Under the pieces are notes generated by a model. That model was not told the origin of the DNA and ran no database searches. It was given only the letters and a program-made list of their open reading frames with translations. Source: Saccharum officinarum (lineage: Eukaryota; Streptophyta; Magnoliopsida; Poales; Poaceae). From it: a stretch of DNA of 64,000 bases. A program made the position numbers and the translations under genes. This document shows positions 42,144-53,748 of this stretch, one piece after another (position 1 is the first letter of the stretch; each line of letters starts with the position of its first letter). Location of the stretch: NCBI GenBank assembly GCA_020631735.1, contig CM036231.1:4181831-4245830 (forward strand), given 5' to 3'.

Positions 42144-44412
42144 GGGCAGTAGTACTTCAATATTGTCACTAGCATCGATAGCAATGGGTTTGCAAATTCG
42201 AGGCTAAAGTAATCATCTTCCGTAAAAGACAACATCACAACAAGCCTGTATACCTAACAAGAGTTATATCTGCACCCTAACCCTAACCATAGTAATAGGA
42301 GAGAGCACAATGCATACAGTATATGGCTTTGATGGCAGGTGGCCCGTGGCCATGATGGCAGGACACTCGGTACCCCTCAACGCGATGGGACGACCACAGA
42401 GCACATGCGCCCGGAATTCCTCGTTGCCTCGTGTAGGGTCTTGGGACTCGAGTGCACAGAATGCATGAACAGATTGTCCAACCCCACCACGACCACGTGG
42501 ATGCATATCTTGGCCTCGACTCACGAGGACGCGGGCGCGGGAGTCGGGACGGGACCGGACATGTATATATGGTCTGCCGCCGTGCCGCGCCGACCGTGAG
42601 CGGTGAGCGTGCTGTAGCATTTGACTTGTGTGCTTTACTTGGCTCCGACGCTCCAACTTGGTGGACTCACTGCCAAGGGAGCCGTCTCTAGGTGCGTTCG
42701 ATCCGTTTCTGAGACGGGTGTCAAGAATCGGAGATTCGGAGCCATCCATGTATGCATGGCAGCACGCTGTATCCGGTATCATGTAATTTTTTCCGGCTAT
42801 CCAGTGCTTGTCAGAGCAAGTATAATAACGTTTTTTTTAGCCGGGGAGGAGTCCACATCGACACGGAAAAGGGCCACGTCGGAGAGAGATTACGGAGTGA
42901 GCGTTTCTCATCTCACCCGCTTGCAGCTCATGGTCCAAGAAAAAAAATTATTTCTCGCAGCCGTCTCCCAGCTCGTTACCGGCGAGAAGCCGACGCTTCG
43001 CTCTCCTGTCTCTCCCCTTCCGGATGGGCTTCTACATGTTGACATTAAATGCTTGTATTTTTTTTTATTATAGTACACCTATCAGCCGGCTCACTGTACA
43101 GATTAACTGTATGATTAGCTGTAAGTGACATGGCAGCTTCTCTCAGCCGGCCGTGTGCTAACCCATTAGCCTTGCTGAAGCAGAACCAGGGAGGACGAGC
43201 ACAGCGCACGCTGGACGCTGCAGATGCACGGCAGCGGCTAGCCACCCGCGCCCATCATGTGGTGGCTGCTGAATTGGCACCGGCACTGCACGGTGCACCG
43301 TACCGTGCACGGCTTTTCGGTGAAACAAGCCCAACATAAAAGCGAAACAGGATGGAACGGCGGAACGCTGCAGGCAATGAGGACCCATGGATTCCGGAAG
43401 TAAAATGATGATGATTTGTTCGGTACGAGGGGATCACCATTATGCGCGCAGATAATTTCAGGAACCGTTCTATAGTATACTCCTACTGTAAGCGTGGATG
43501 ATGTTCGGTACTGTACGAGGGGATGAACTCATGCATCAACACGTACGTTCTGGCATCTCGAAAACAAAATTAAACGCACAAGTCGACCTTTGTTAAAAGA
43601 GTAGCCACCTTCCGGCAAAAGATCGAGCCGGGCGAAAGCCGTACGTACGTGCCAAGCATAGTCGTACGCTCAGGTAATGGCCAATTAATATAATGCCGGT
43701 AATATAATAAACAAAAGAGCAACGATGCAACAATTCAGGAAAACAGCCGCCGGCCGGAGAAAGCCAAATGTCTGTCCGTGAAAACTGTAAAGCAAGTCGG
43801 GTATGTATCCATGTCATGCCGGTCGCCGGCTTGTCTTTTACAGCACTATCCCACACGGATATGACCGTACCGCACGCAGGGGCATCCAATAATACTACTG
43901 TCTACTGCCCCCCTCCGGTTACCGTTCATGAATGTTTGGTTGGCGGAGCTGTCCAGTCTCCGTTGCATTGCATGCTCGCGTCAGAAAGCAGGCAGCTCGT
44001 CCACTCCGTTATATATGTGTTGTTACCTACTTACGTTACGTGCTCTAAAGTTTGTTGAAGCTGTGGTGTGTGATGGGATGGCTTGAGGAGCCAATGCAAT
44101 GCAAATTAAAGAGAATCCGGATTCCGGAGGATTAAGGGGATGTGTGTGTGTGTGTGTCACCTAGGACTCGCGCAGCAGCTGGTGTTTATTAGACGACCAT
44201 CATCACCTGCGGACTGCGAACACTAGCTAGCGACATTAGCTATTCTCTACCGTGAACGCTCGCGAGAGCTGTCGAATGTATGACATGCACGTCTGTTAAG
44301 AGTTTAGACTATATACTTTTGCTTTGCCAATCTGTATGTGGTTAATGTTTATGTTGTTGGAAAAAAGGACTTGAACAAGACTTAGCCAATCTAATTTTGT
44401 GAACTCCATGCT
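42144..44412. other. Intergenic, first member of a diverged repeat pair
   Basis: No supported gene. The segment from 42242 (caagcctgtatacctaac, then ccctaaccctaacc and ggagagagcacaatgcat) recurs at 44413. A stretch at 42815-43080 has MITE-like agagcaagtataata and tattatagtac ends but no proven duplication. A (tg) run lies at 44141-44157. Confidence 0.45.
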
Positions 44413-47400
44413 CAAGCCTGTATATACCTAACACGAAGTATATATATGCACCCTAACGACCCTAACCCTAATAATGGGAGAGAGCACAATGCATGGCTAC
44501 ATCTGCCATGCCATTTTTGCATTGCAGTTGCAGCTCTAATGCGGGCGTATCCGATGACACATAGCACATGCAGGAAATGATTGTGTTGGATAAGCGACAA
44601 CACGTACATGTTGGGAGTATAAGCATTAGCATAGATTGATTGTCCAATTATTTCACATGATATGTGTGCCGCTAGCGCCATATATATACGTCCGTCCGGC
44701 ACACTAATAACTCCCTGTAGAGTGCGTCCCCAGGCTGTGTGTAGCACAGCGCCGCCTACGTACACTACATTGACCACTGTCATGGCTTGGCGCTGTGCCG
44801 CTGTGCCTGTGCTGGTGGAGTCGGAACAAACGCATGTGCAGTGTGCAGAGTGCTGAGTGCAGGCAGAGGAATGAGGGGCCGGACCCCCCCGGTCGTTGAA
44901 ATTCGGTTGCCCACAAACCGGCACTGCAGCGCTGGACACATGTGACGGCTGCGTACGTATATAAATCGCATGGATTTTATGTATGTCGTTCGATCCCTTG
45001 TGTGTACATATATCCGGACTACTGGACCAAACGACCGGTCGATCCATCATTCATCAAGATGGATATACAGCATCAGCATGTACTCTACCGTGCCTCTGAA
45101 CCAGACGTCTATGAGATGTATAGGCATGCGGCGTGCCCATTCCCTACCCTACGCCATGTCCATGTGCCTGCGTTCCCTGCATCTGACTATACCGTGACAT
45201 GCATTGGCATGCTGCGATGCAGAGAGCGATGTCCACCATGCCCTGCCGCCAGGCGCAGCATGTGTCGTTGCCCCGCCTGCCTGGCCCCCTCTCACGCGAC
45301 GTGACCACGTCGCGGCCCATGTGGCCGGAACCGGAATCACCTCCTCCCGGTGGCCGTTTGCGCGCCGCGCGGTCGGCCGGGAGCGAGCCTACAAAAACAT
45401 CGCTTCAATCCCTCCCCGTCTCCGGCAACCCAACAAGGCAAACCCCACATGCATGCATGCTGTGTTTTACGACCTGTTCGGCTGATCGTTTCTGCGGCTG
45501 TTACTGATACTGATGCTGATTTGTTATAAGAGAAAAACACTGCTAAATAACTGACTGATTCTGGCTGATAAGCTCAAGCAAACATGCCGTTTCCTGTTAT
45601 CTATTCTCTTCCGCGGCCTGTTGTCATCGATTGTCCAGCTTTACAGCTGAAGGTACTCCCGAGAAACTTACCTGGAAACTAGCGCAATGCAATGCATTTG
45701 CTATACTGTACTATTATACCGATGCAAACATTTCACGGACAGCATCACAATATATATATATTTCTTGTACCAAATCCTTAGAATTCACGGCATGGTTAAA
45801 ATTTGGTTTCTAAATTACTCCCATCAGAAAAAAAAAACACGTGTTTAGGACAAGATTTGAACAAACCTTTCATCTAAAACAATCAAATTGAATCAAGACC
45901 TTTTAATCATGTAGTTTTGAACTATGCAAGTTATACGAGTATATTTGTGTTAGAAAATACTTGCTTTATATGTTAGAAAATACTCGCAATATCTCATAAA
46001 ATTAAATTACTTTAATACTATATTTTATTCAAAAAAAATAATGGTCAAAGATACGTGTGGAAGACGAGGCAGAGTCAGATGTGTCAAATATTTTTTGAAA
46101 AAGAAAGTAGGCTACTATTTTTGACAAAGATACGTGTGCTGCCTTGGGTATAAGGATGAGGATGGGCATCGAAAAGGGAAAACAGGTGGGAAACAGGTGG
46201 CAGGATTATCGAAAATTTAGAAACACCACCGTGCACGAAGGTGCTCATCGACGAAGAGCAGAGCACCACCGTGCGGTGCATGCCAGCGCGAGGCGACCAT
46301 ACTGCGCTCGAGTCGATCGCCACACCGTCACACCCTGCTCCTCCAACGGATCGTAACACGCGTGCACCTCAGACCCCACCGTGCTCGCGTCGGCCACCAC
46401 ACCTCAGCCCTCGTCTTCTTCTCCAACTGACCGGACATGGGCGCTGGTATGGGGCTGCCAGGGAGAGGTAGGGTCACAAGAACGGCGGTCGTCAATGATG
46501 AGCATAGCCCGCTCCAAAATCTGCACCGTGCTCGAGCTCGTCCGCTATTGGGACCTCTTCTCACGCTTTCACGCGCGCGAACGATGAAGAGGACACGACG
46601 GAGGTGGCCGTCGGGGAGGATGTAGAGGACCGCAATGGCACTCACCACCTATTCGATAAAAAATGCTAAAAATATGGTGATTCTATGTAAGAAAAATCAA
46701 GCAACCAAACAAACTCTTATGGAAACCAAGGCAGGGATAACAGCTCAACCATGTTGGCTTCCTAGGAACAGGACTAGCCTAACCAGGCTCCAATCCTAGC
46801 CAGGCTTCAACTAAGGTAGGAAACCAAACGTGCCCTATATATACCCGTTCATCTTCTCTCTCAAGTCCCAAGCACCAGACGTCGTCATTGGCGCTTGTTT
46901 GATCCATGTTTGATTTCTGGTATCATAGATAAGGTTTTATGCAACGCCTACAAATGAAAGTTACTCCATGGCAATTGGTACATATGTTACCACGATTTCA
47001 TGTTGTTGCATTATGGGGCTCCAAAGGGTTCACGTGGGGTAGGGGGCTAGATCCTCCCGCCCTCGCCCCATCCCACTGTGAGGAGCAGTTCACTGTAGTC
47101 GAGGATAGCAACCGAATGGCAAAAATGAATTGAACACACTGAGGAGCTTACTAGGAGCATAAGGAGCATCTCCCTGTTAGAGAGGAAACATAGCGTAGCA
47201 AGTGAGAGGTGCGGTTGTCAATTTCTCATCACTAATTAGAATTAGAAAGTGGCAGAACTTTCCACCATCTATACACTCTTACCGCTTGTTATGTGAACAA
47301 CAACACGTGGCTGCAAGGGCCCGTCTAGTTGTGGGGCTGGGGGCTCTTGCCCCCATACCCCCCCAACCCTTAGAGTGACTAAACCCTTGGTGTAGATTTT

Positions 47401-47428
47401 GACACGACAATGTACTGATGCCCTGCTT
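44413..47428. other. Intergenic, second member of diverged repeat pair
   Basis: 44413-44500 repeats the 42242 motif order: gcctgtatatacctaac, ccctaaccctaa, ggagagagcacaatgcat, then a nearby gattgtccaa. The remainder is low in coding signal. Long minus-strand ORFs (for example 44412-45050) have no domain likeness and biased composition. Confidence 0.45.
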
Positions 47429-47767
47429 GGGTGTTTGATTCACCTCCTAAAGTTTAGTCTCTGTCCTATCGAATGTTTGGTTACTAATTAGGAGTATTAA
47501 ACTTATACTAATTACAAAACTAATTGCACAGATAGAGGCTAATTTGCAAAACAAATCTATTAAACCTAATTAGTTCATGATTTGACAATATGGTGCTACA
47601 ATAAACATGTGCTAATGATGGATTAATTAGGCTTAATAAATTCGTTTCGTGAATTAGCCTCCATCTGTGTAATTAGTTTTATAATTAGCTAATGTTTAGT
47701 CCTTCTAATTAGCATCGAATATTCGATTTGACAAGGACTAAACTTTAGTCCCTGGATCCCAGCACCC
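47429..47767. mobile_element. Tourist-like MITE, family 4
   Basis: About 339 bp with inverted ends gggtgtttgattcacctcc...aagtttagtc and gactaaactttagtccctgg...agcaccc. The inner half is also nearly inverted (ctaatttgcaaaacaaat against attcgtttcgtgaattag), suggesting a foldback element. Confidence 0.75.
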
Positions 47768-48358
47768 CACCGTCTGTCCATTTGAGTAGAAATGGGCTCC
47801 TTTAGAGAAGGCCGCATGTGAGGATGACACGTATTCTAGGCGTGAAAGCAGCCAGGTGTGATGCATGATGAGCGTCCGTGACCACTCCTAAATTATTGGT
47901 TTGCCCATGCATGTTGCCATGGGTTTTGATTTTGGTACTATAGTTGGTATGGTAATGGACCAATGCTCGCAAAAGTACTCAACTTTTCAAGCCAACGTTA
48001 ATTAGTAACAAGAAGTACAAGTAGTGGTTATGAAGTGTGATCACGTAGCACTTTCCTGGTAATCTTAACAATAACCTCTTGAGAATGGCAGGGATATATA
48101 TATGACGACTGTCAAAGTCGTTCTCAGCGATACCCTTCTGAAGGTGTTTGTTTTCCTTTACGTATACTGGTTGCTGGTCAGGGCCGCTCCACAAAGTTCT
48201 CTACAGGTCTGTAGCTGTAAGTATATTCCTAAGTAGCCAAACGGCCCAGATATATGGACCGAAGAAATGCACAAGCTAACTACTACTCCACTGATCAGAT
48301 TCACTGACAAGATGGTTGGGTGCAGCTTCAATGCTTCATTCTCACCAAATGCTGTGTA
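47768..48358. other. Intergenic
   Basis: No gene, RNA or repeat that I can support. Confidence 0.5.
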
Positions 48359-48449
48359 CTCCCTCCGTCCCTTTATATGTGTCGCCCGGGAAGCGTGTTT
48401 ATGAGGAAAACATGGTTTTTTAGAGACACATATTAGGGGACAGAGGGAG
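48359..48449. mobile_element. Stowaway MITE
   Basis: 91 bp with ends ctccctccgtccc and ggacagagggag and a TA duplication (48357-48358, 48450-48451). These ends are diagnostic of Stowaway (Tc1/mariner-derived) elements in grasses. Confidence 0.93.
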
Positions 48450-48849
48450 TACGTCTCAACGGAAACTGTTGGACGTCTAGGACTCCTTTTTAATTTGCAA
48501 GTGAAAAGCGTAGCCCTGTCAGATATCAAGGCCTTGCATTGCCAAGTTATGTTTCGGTTCATCAGTTCTTGGACACTTGGTCTCCGTGTCAGAGAAAATC
48601 TGAACTTCCATGATATTTCGGCGTCTGCTACAATGTCATCGTCCCACATCCAAATTGTTCCGATATTCAGACAAGGCTTCTACTCCTACGTAATAAGAAC
48701 TGATGAATTATGTCCTGATAATTAGAAATGGCATGCTGTCATGCTGAGGATCGGCCGGAGCTTCAGAATGCAAGCATCGGATTCGTTTAAAGCACTTATC
48801 CATTTTGAAACGAACCTGTCAGATGGAGCTGACAGCATGGCACGACGTC

Positions 48850-49143
48850 GTGATCTAATAATAATCGCCATATTAGTCTCCCGCCACCAGACCGAGCATT
48901 ATTTTAGGTCGAAATATGTCATCAAGTCTAATCATGCATATTATCGAAGTTTATTTAATAAAATTAAATGACGACAACAGCAGAGCATCAAGGCGTGATC
49001 TAATAATAATCGCCATATTAGTCTCCCGCCCCACCAGATCGAGCATTATTTTAGGTCGATATATGCCATCAAGGCTAATCATGCATATTATCGAAGTATA
49101 TTTATTTAATAAAATTAAATGACGACAACAGCAGATCATCAAG
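48850..49143. repeat. Tandem duplication, 2 x ~145 bp
   Basis: gtgatctaataataatcgcc begins at 48850 and again at 48995; each unit ends gacgacaacagcag(a/g)gcatcaagg or similar. A related agatggagctgaca segment appears at 48820 and 49399. Noncoding. Confidence 0.85.
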
Positions 49144-51254
49144 GCCTGGTCGCTTGCTTTGGTTGTTCACTTCTCACCGTCTGCTGCAGTGTCATCGTCC
49201 AACACGTACGTCCCAGACTGCGTGATATTCATACAACCGTGTAATTAAAACTGCATGATGAAGAGCTTCAAATTAAAAATGCGTCGGGTTCTTGCAGGCA
49301 ATTACCCATTTTTCATTTTTGGAAAAAGGGCAGCAATCATCCATTTTTCATTTTGGGAAGAAGAAGGGCAATTATCCATTTTTGGAGCCGAAAATCTATC
49401 AGATGGAGCTGACAATATGGCGCGGCGTCGCGATACCTGATCAAATCAAATTCAGTTGGGGCTCCAAACCACACTACACTAGTCTCTATCCATATGCATG
49501 ACACCAAAATTAATTAATCATATCGGAGGAAGGACGATACCGAATGAAAGTACTCCTAGCAGACAACGCCGACAGATTTTTTATTTTTATTTTTCCATAA
49601 AACGAGAAGAGAAGAACGCCTTTGCCTGGCCTGGCTATATTTCATTATTTCTTGTCCATCTCGTCGTCCACGCTGACTCCCATGAAAGCGCTGTTCCACC
49701 TCCATCCATGGCAGCTTTGGTGGCACCTTCCACGAACCGAGAAGCGTCGGTGCAGGCCGGCCCGTAGCAAGATCCTCCCCCGCGCCGGCCGCAAACCGGA
49801 GGCCCAAACTGTGGAGAAGCTTGGAATTCCCGGCACCTGCCACGAAACACGATCACACGAGGATCAAGGCGCAGCAGAACCACGAGTCCACGACCACGCA
49901 CACGCACACGCAGAGACATCAGACAGGCTACCCGGCAACCCGCTCGCACCACCCCGTGGCCGTTGGGCGTGGGCACACCCTTCCGTGTCCGGCGTCCCGT
50001 GACAGTGATGACTGCAGCTTGCCGTGGCCGGCAGGTACGGCGTGGGATTCGACCGAGTCGACGTCGCCTCGCTCGGTGCGGCATCTGGGGTCGTGTCGAC
50101 GCCACCGTCCACCGCCTGCTTTACGTAGCTCAACCTGACTAGGGCCTCGTTATTCTCCCCTCAAATTTTACTATGTAAAAAAGAGATTAAACACGGCCTA
50201 CCTAGCTGCTGGGCAGCCTGCTTTCATCGAAAATGCTCAACCTGACTACGTAGCTGCTGGACAGCCTGCTTTACACTTGCGCCCCTAGTCATGCCAACGG
50301 TGAACTTGCTCTGCCCACTGGATTTGTCGTGGAATTAGCAAGTTGCTGTGTGCATGTGTACTCCACCTAGTGAGTCAGCGCGGGCGCGGCATCTCCGAAG
50401 TTGAATAGACAACGGCAGCATAGCGGCTTCCTGGTCCTGGCTAGGCTCGTGCCCTATTGCGTTTGGTCCACCTCTTTGCGTTTGGTTCAAAGACAAGAAT
50501 AGATGAAATGGACCCATTCTAACATCCTCGAGTGTAATGAACTCATCTCTATGCTTAGTTGATGGAACAAGGATGTTCTCGATTTGTGTTTAGTAGGGGA
50601 TGAAAAGAGAATACATGAACGGTATTTTTTAGTCCGTTTACCGCCGTTATATAGGCTCTCCTTCCTTTCATCCGACCTCTGTCTATCCGGTGGGCTTGAC
50701 TGTGCCACCCTAACCGGCTGCCCATCCATGGCGGCCCATCTAGTGCAGTGGGGCTTAGTCGTGGCACATGCCGGGCCGCGCTGGCCCATCAGTTTCACCG
50801 CCCAACGCAGCCCTTACCCATATGTGCCTCCTATCCGACCACTCCACTCTAGCCAACTCCCACTCATCCGCGCCATGGCCACCGACGTCCTCATCAGGCC
50901 CTTGCTTGGCCGCGCCCTCGCCCTATCCATTCGACTAGCCTGACCCCCACCCATCTACGTCGTTCGCTTGAGTCTCGCCCGACCACGCGCGCTCCAGCTA
51001 GCTCATGCCTGTTCGTGCCATTGCCACCTTCCGCCCAACCCCCACACCTAGCCGTGCGCACCCCGTTCGGTCGATTTGCACCCAACCATGTGAAGGCTAG
51101 AGGAGATGAGAAAATGCACGACGTCACATGAGCACGAGCTTGTCCGCCTCTTTTGGAGAGACGGAGTTGCCCCACAAATTTGGGAAATATTTTTAGTGGT
51201 GGGCTAACCTTGCCTCTTCTGTTTCCTAACCAAACATCATGAAAAAATAGAACC
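49144..51254. other. Intergenic, partly GC-rich
   Basis: Three short catttttcattt(t)-type repeats at 49305-49380 and a duplicated tagctgctgg(g/a)cagcctgc at 50209 and 50251. Overlapping ORFs on both strands at 49620-50138 and 50560-51400 show no domains; none is supported as a gene. Confidence 0.45.
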
Positions 51255-51389
51255 GCCAAGCTTCTAGCAGTGTGACTGGTTAGAGCAGCGTGCTCTAGGA
51301 CTCTCCTGTCCCACCCGGACTCGAAACCTGTCACCTTCTTATTTTTAAAGACACAGGGGAGTCTTCTCCTAGATCTATTATTTTTTCTT
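51255..51389 (+). mobile_element. Possible tRNA-derived SINE
   Basis: 135 bp containing a box A-like gtgactggttagagcagc and a box B-like ggactcgaaacc 37 bp later, the spacing of a tRNA head, and ending in a T-rich tail (ttattttttct). Imperfect direct repeats flank it: atgaaaaaatagaacc (51239-51254) and atgaaaactggaacc (51390-51404). The head does not fold as a complete tRNA gene. Confidence 0.55.
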
Positions 51390-53656
51390 ATGAAAACTGG
51401 AACCATCCCATTCTGTCCAACCTTTTCTTTGAAATCAAATTACACTGCCTACCTATTCAATTAAGCATCAGGAGTACTTCTAATAACTTGATTATTTGTC
51501 ATTCGTACCTTTTATATAGCTTTCTCTTTTCCTACTGCAGTACATCTCAGTCTCTCTTACTCGTTTCTTGCACAACACACGTTTTTCACTCCTCACTAAT
51601 TCCAGGGTCACTGATCCTTTGCTGGAATGCTGAATTAACGGTGCTTGTCAGCAACTAATAGTGGATGAGCAGCAGAACAGGCCATCGACAGGTGAGCAAT
51701 AGCTTTCTCCGACAAACCTGTTCGACTGGCTAGAAAAACGACTCATACTAATGATGATATTAATTTATTGTGAGAAAAAACACGGTTATTTCGCTGAACT
51801 AATGAATTCCAAGAGGCATTAGCGACTGTGCGAGTCAGGCGCCCCCGACTTCCAATATGTTTGCCTCGTGACACGCACGTACGGCCTATCATATCGTATA
51901 CAGCTACCGAATGAAAATATATTGTCCCATGTTATATTTTGGACTGTTCTTCAAACAGTTTTTTTTGGCACTACAATTAATAAATTATATGAGTTTCCAA
52001 AATGTTCTATGATATTTTAACTATACGCTGATTGTTCAGGTAGGAATTTCCCCCATGATATATTTTGAATTGTCCCAATGATAATAAACTATTGTTCCGT
52101 TAGTACAATTCAGTCGGCCCAAGATTTTCAAAATGTTCTGTTTGGAGCTATAGTTTGATTGCTTCGGTAGGAAGTGTTCACCATTCTATGTTAGATTATG
52201 AATTGTTCTCTTCGCATAAAAAAAGATTATGACTTGTCCTATTGGTGAAAAGTTATTGTTCTTGAAAAATTATTTTTCAGTACATGTCAATTGTTTCATG
52301 AATTTTTTATATGTTTTATGATATTTTTAGTTTATTCTCTTGTATTGTTTTGATTTCTTCATATTGTATAATTAGGAATGTTCAATGAGATATTTGTTTA
52401 TAGCTCCAAAAGGAGCTACACATTTTTTTATTCTTTATATGGTAGAAACCTCAACTAGGTCCAGGGGCGAAGTTAGAGAAAATTCGAAAGAGGTGCGATT
52501 TTGTGTTGTGTGTGCATAGATTTTTATCATAGGGGTGCAAATATAGCAAAAATTTGATCACAACCACTGTATTTCATTTTCATGTGGGCACGTTCGCCTC
52601 CCCTACTGACTACCCCTGACTAGGGCTAAGTCTATTGTATTCATGTTGAATGCATTCATGCTAGTTGCATTTTATGTTTTTAAAATATGTCAAGAGATTG
52701 ATTGGAATGCTCTAGGAGTTTTCTAATTTTTTATATGTTTTTTCTAAGTTTTCTATAGCTAAATCTAATTTGTGGAAGCTTATAAATGTATTTTCACGAG
52801 CTCTAAATGTATCTTGCATCCATGATGTTTTACATCATAGTTTTATTATGAAAATCTCTAAGGCATTTATTACTTCCTTTGTTCCAAATTGAAGTCCTCG
52901 TTTTTAGATATATAGTTCTTACTGATATATATCTTGACATAATATATATCTAGGTTCACAGCAAAAGTTATATACGTAGAAAAGACAGAACAACTTACAA
53001 TTTAGAACTGTGGGGTAGATGTTTTGGATTTTTTTCAGATTTGTTTTGGATATATTCCTACTTTTATTGAGCTAAATCAAATTCCTGGAAGCTTCTACAT
53101 ACGTTTTTGGTAAGCTATAAATATTTTGTTTAGGTTTCTTATGTTCCAACTATCTCTAGGATTTTTCTCATAATTTTAGAAGCTAGAGACTAGAGATAAC
53201 TTTTCGTGGTTTAAAAATCATATTATTAGGTGTTTAACAAATTTATATTAGTTTGAAAATGATGAAACCATCTAGAAAACCATTTTTAACCTGGCAGAGG
53301 TAACTTGAACGTTTTAGGAGTTGAAGACACACGGTGGTTATTTCTTGGCAAAAATGAGTTTTCCGCTCAAAATTCTTCTCCCGGCTTGGGCCGAAGCTCA
53401 AAATTCTCATCTCTCTCAAACTGTTACTGGGTCGTAAGTCGCAATCCATCAGGCCGAAGGGGCCTTCCTGTCTTACAGCCCACGCCAAATGCTCCCATTC
53501 TTAGGGTCCATACGTGTCGACGACTCAAGGCCCATCTAAAATGTTTCAAGTGGTGGAAGCAATCATTTATTTAGGCCTCCAGTCCAAGAGCGCACTAAAA
53601 GCCCATTCCATTCCCTTCTTGGCTTCTTCTTCGACCATCCCTCCCCCAAATCGAAA
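51390..53656. other. AT-rich intergenic region
   Basis: No gene is supported between the SINE candidate and the promoter of copy B. A third acctgttcgact...gagaaaaaacac MITE-like piece lies at 51718-51785, and a single Stowaway-like end (acttcctttgttccaaat) near 52870. The rest is unannotatable. Confidence 0.45.
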
Positions 53657-53665
53657 GGCGGGAAA
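53657..53665 (+). promoter_or_regulatory. E2F-like site in copy B promoter
   Basis: ggcgggaaa, the E2F consensus in reverse, lies 84 bp before the start codon of copy B. TGGGC-type site II motifs occur nearby (cagcccacg 53477, aaggcccatc 53527, aagcccatt 53599). Such pairs are typical of plant genes induced in dividing cells. TATA box not seen. Function inferred. Confidence 0.55.
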
Positions 53666-53748
53666 AAAAAAACCCGAACACCCCTCCCGACCTGACCCTC
53701 TCCAGAAGCTTCGAGAAGGGCCTTCCACGGACCGCTTCCCCGGAACCG

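Noticed and set aside
42264..42782. 172-codon minus-strand ORF
   Set aside because: Lies over the diverged repeat pair and is not open in the second member, so it is not conserved.
42815..43110. MITE with agagcaagtataata end
   Set aside because: The opposite end is only weakly inverted and no target duplication is visible; not listed as a separate element.
44412..45050. 212-codon minus-strand ORF
   Set aside because: Cys/His-scattered, low-complexity composition, no domain, overlaps a diverged noncoding repeat, no splice or promoter support.
49622..50138. Overlapping ORFs of 89-156 codons on both strands
   Set aside because: Open in several frames through GC richness; no start context, splice sites or domains.
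51270..51330. tRNA gene
   Set aside because: Only the internal promoter words resemble a tRNA. Acceptor and anticodon stems do not pair, so a SINE head is likelier.
50894..51406. 170-codon minus-strand ORF
   Set aside because: Runs through the SINE candidate and has no recognisable motif; a chance ORF in GC-rich DNA.
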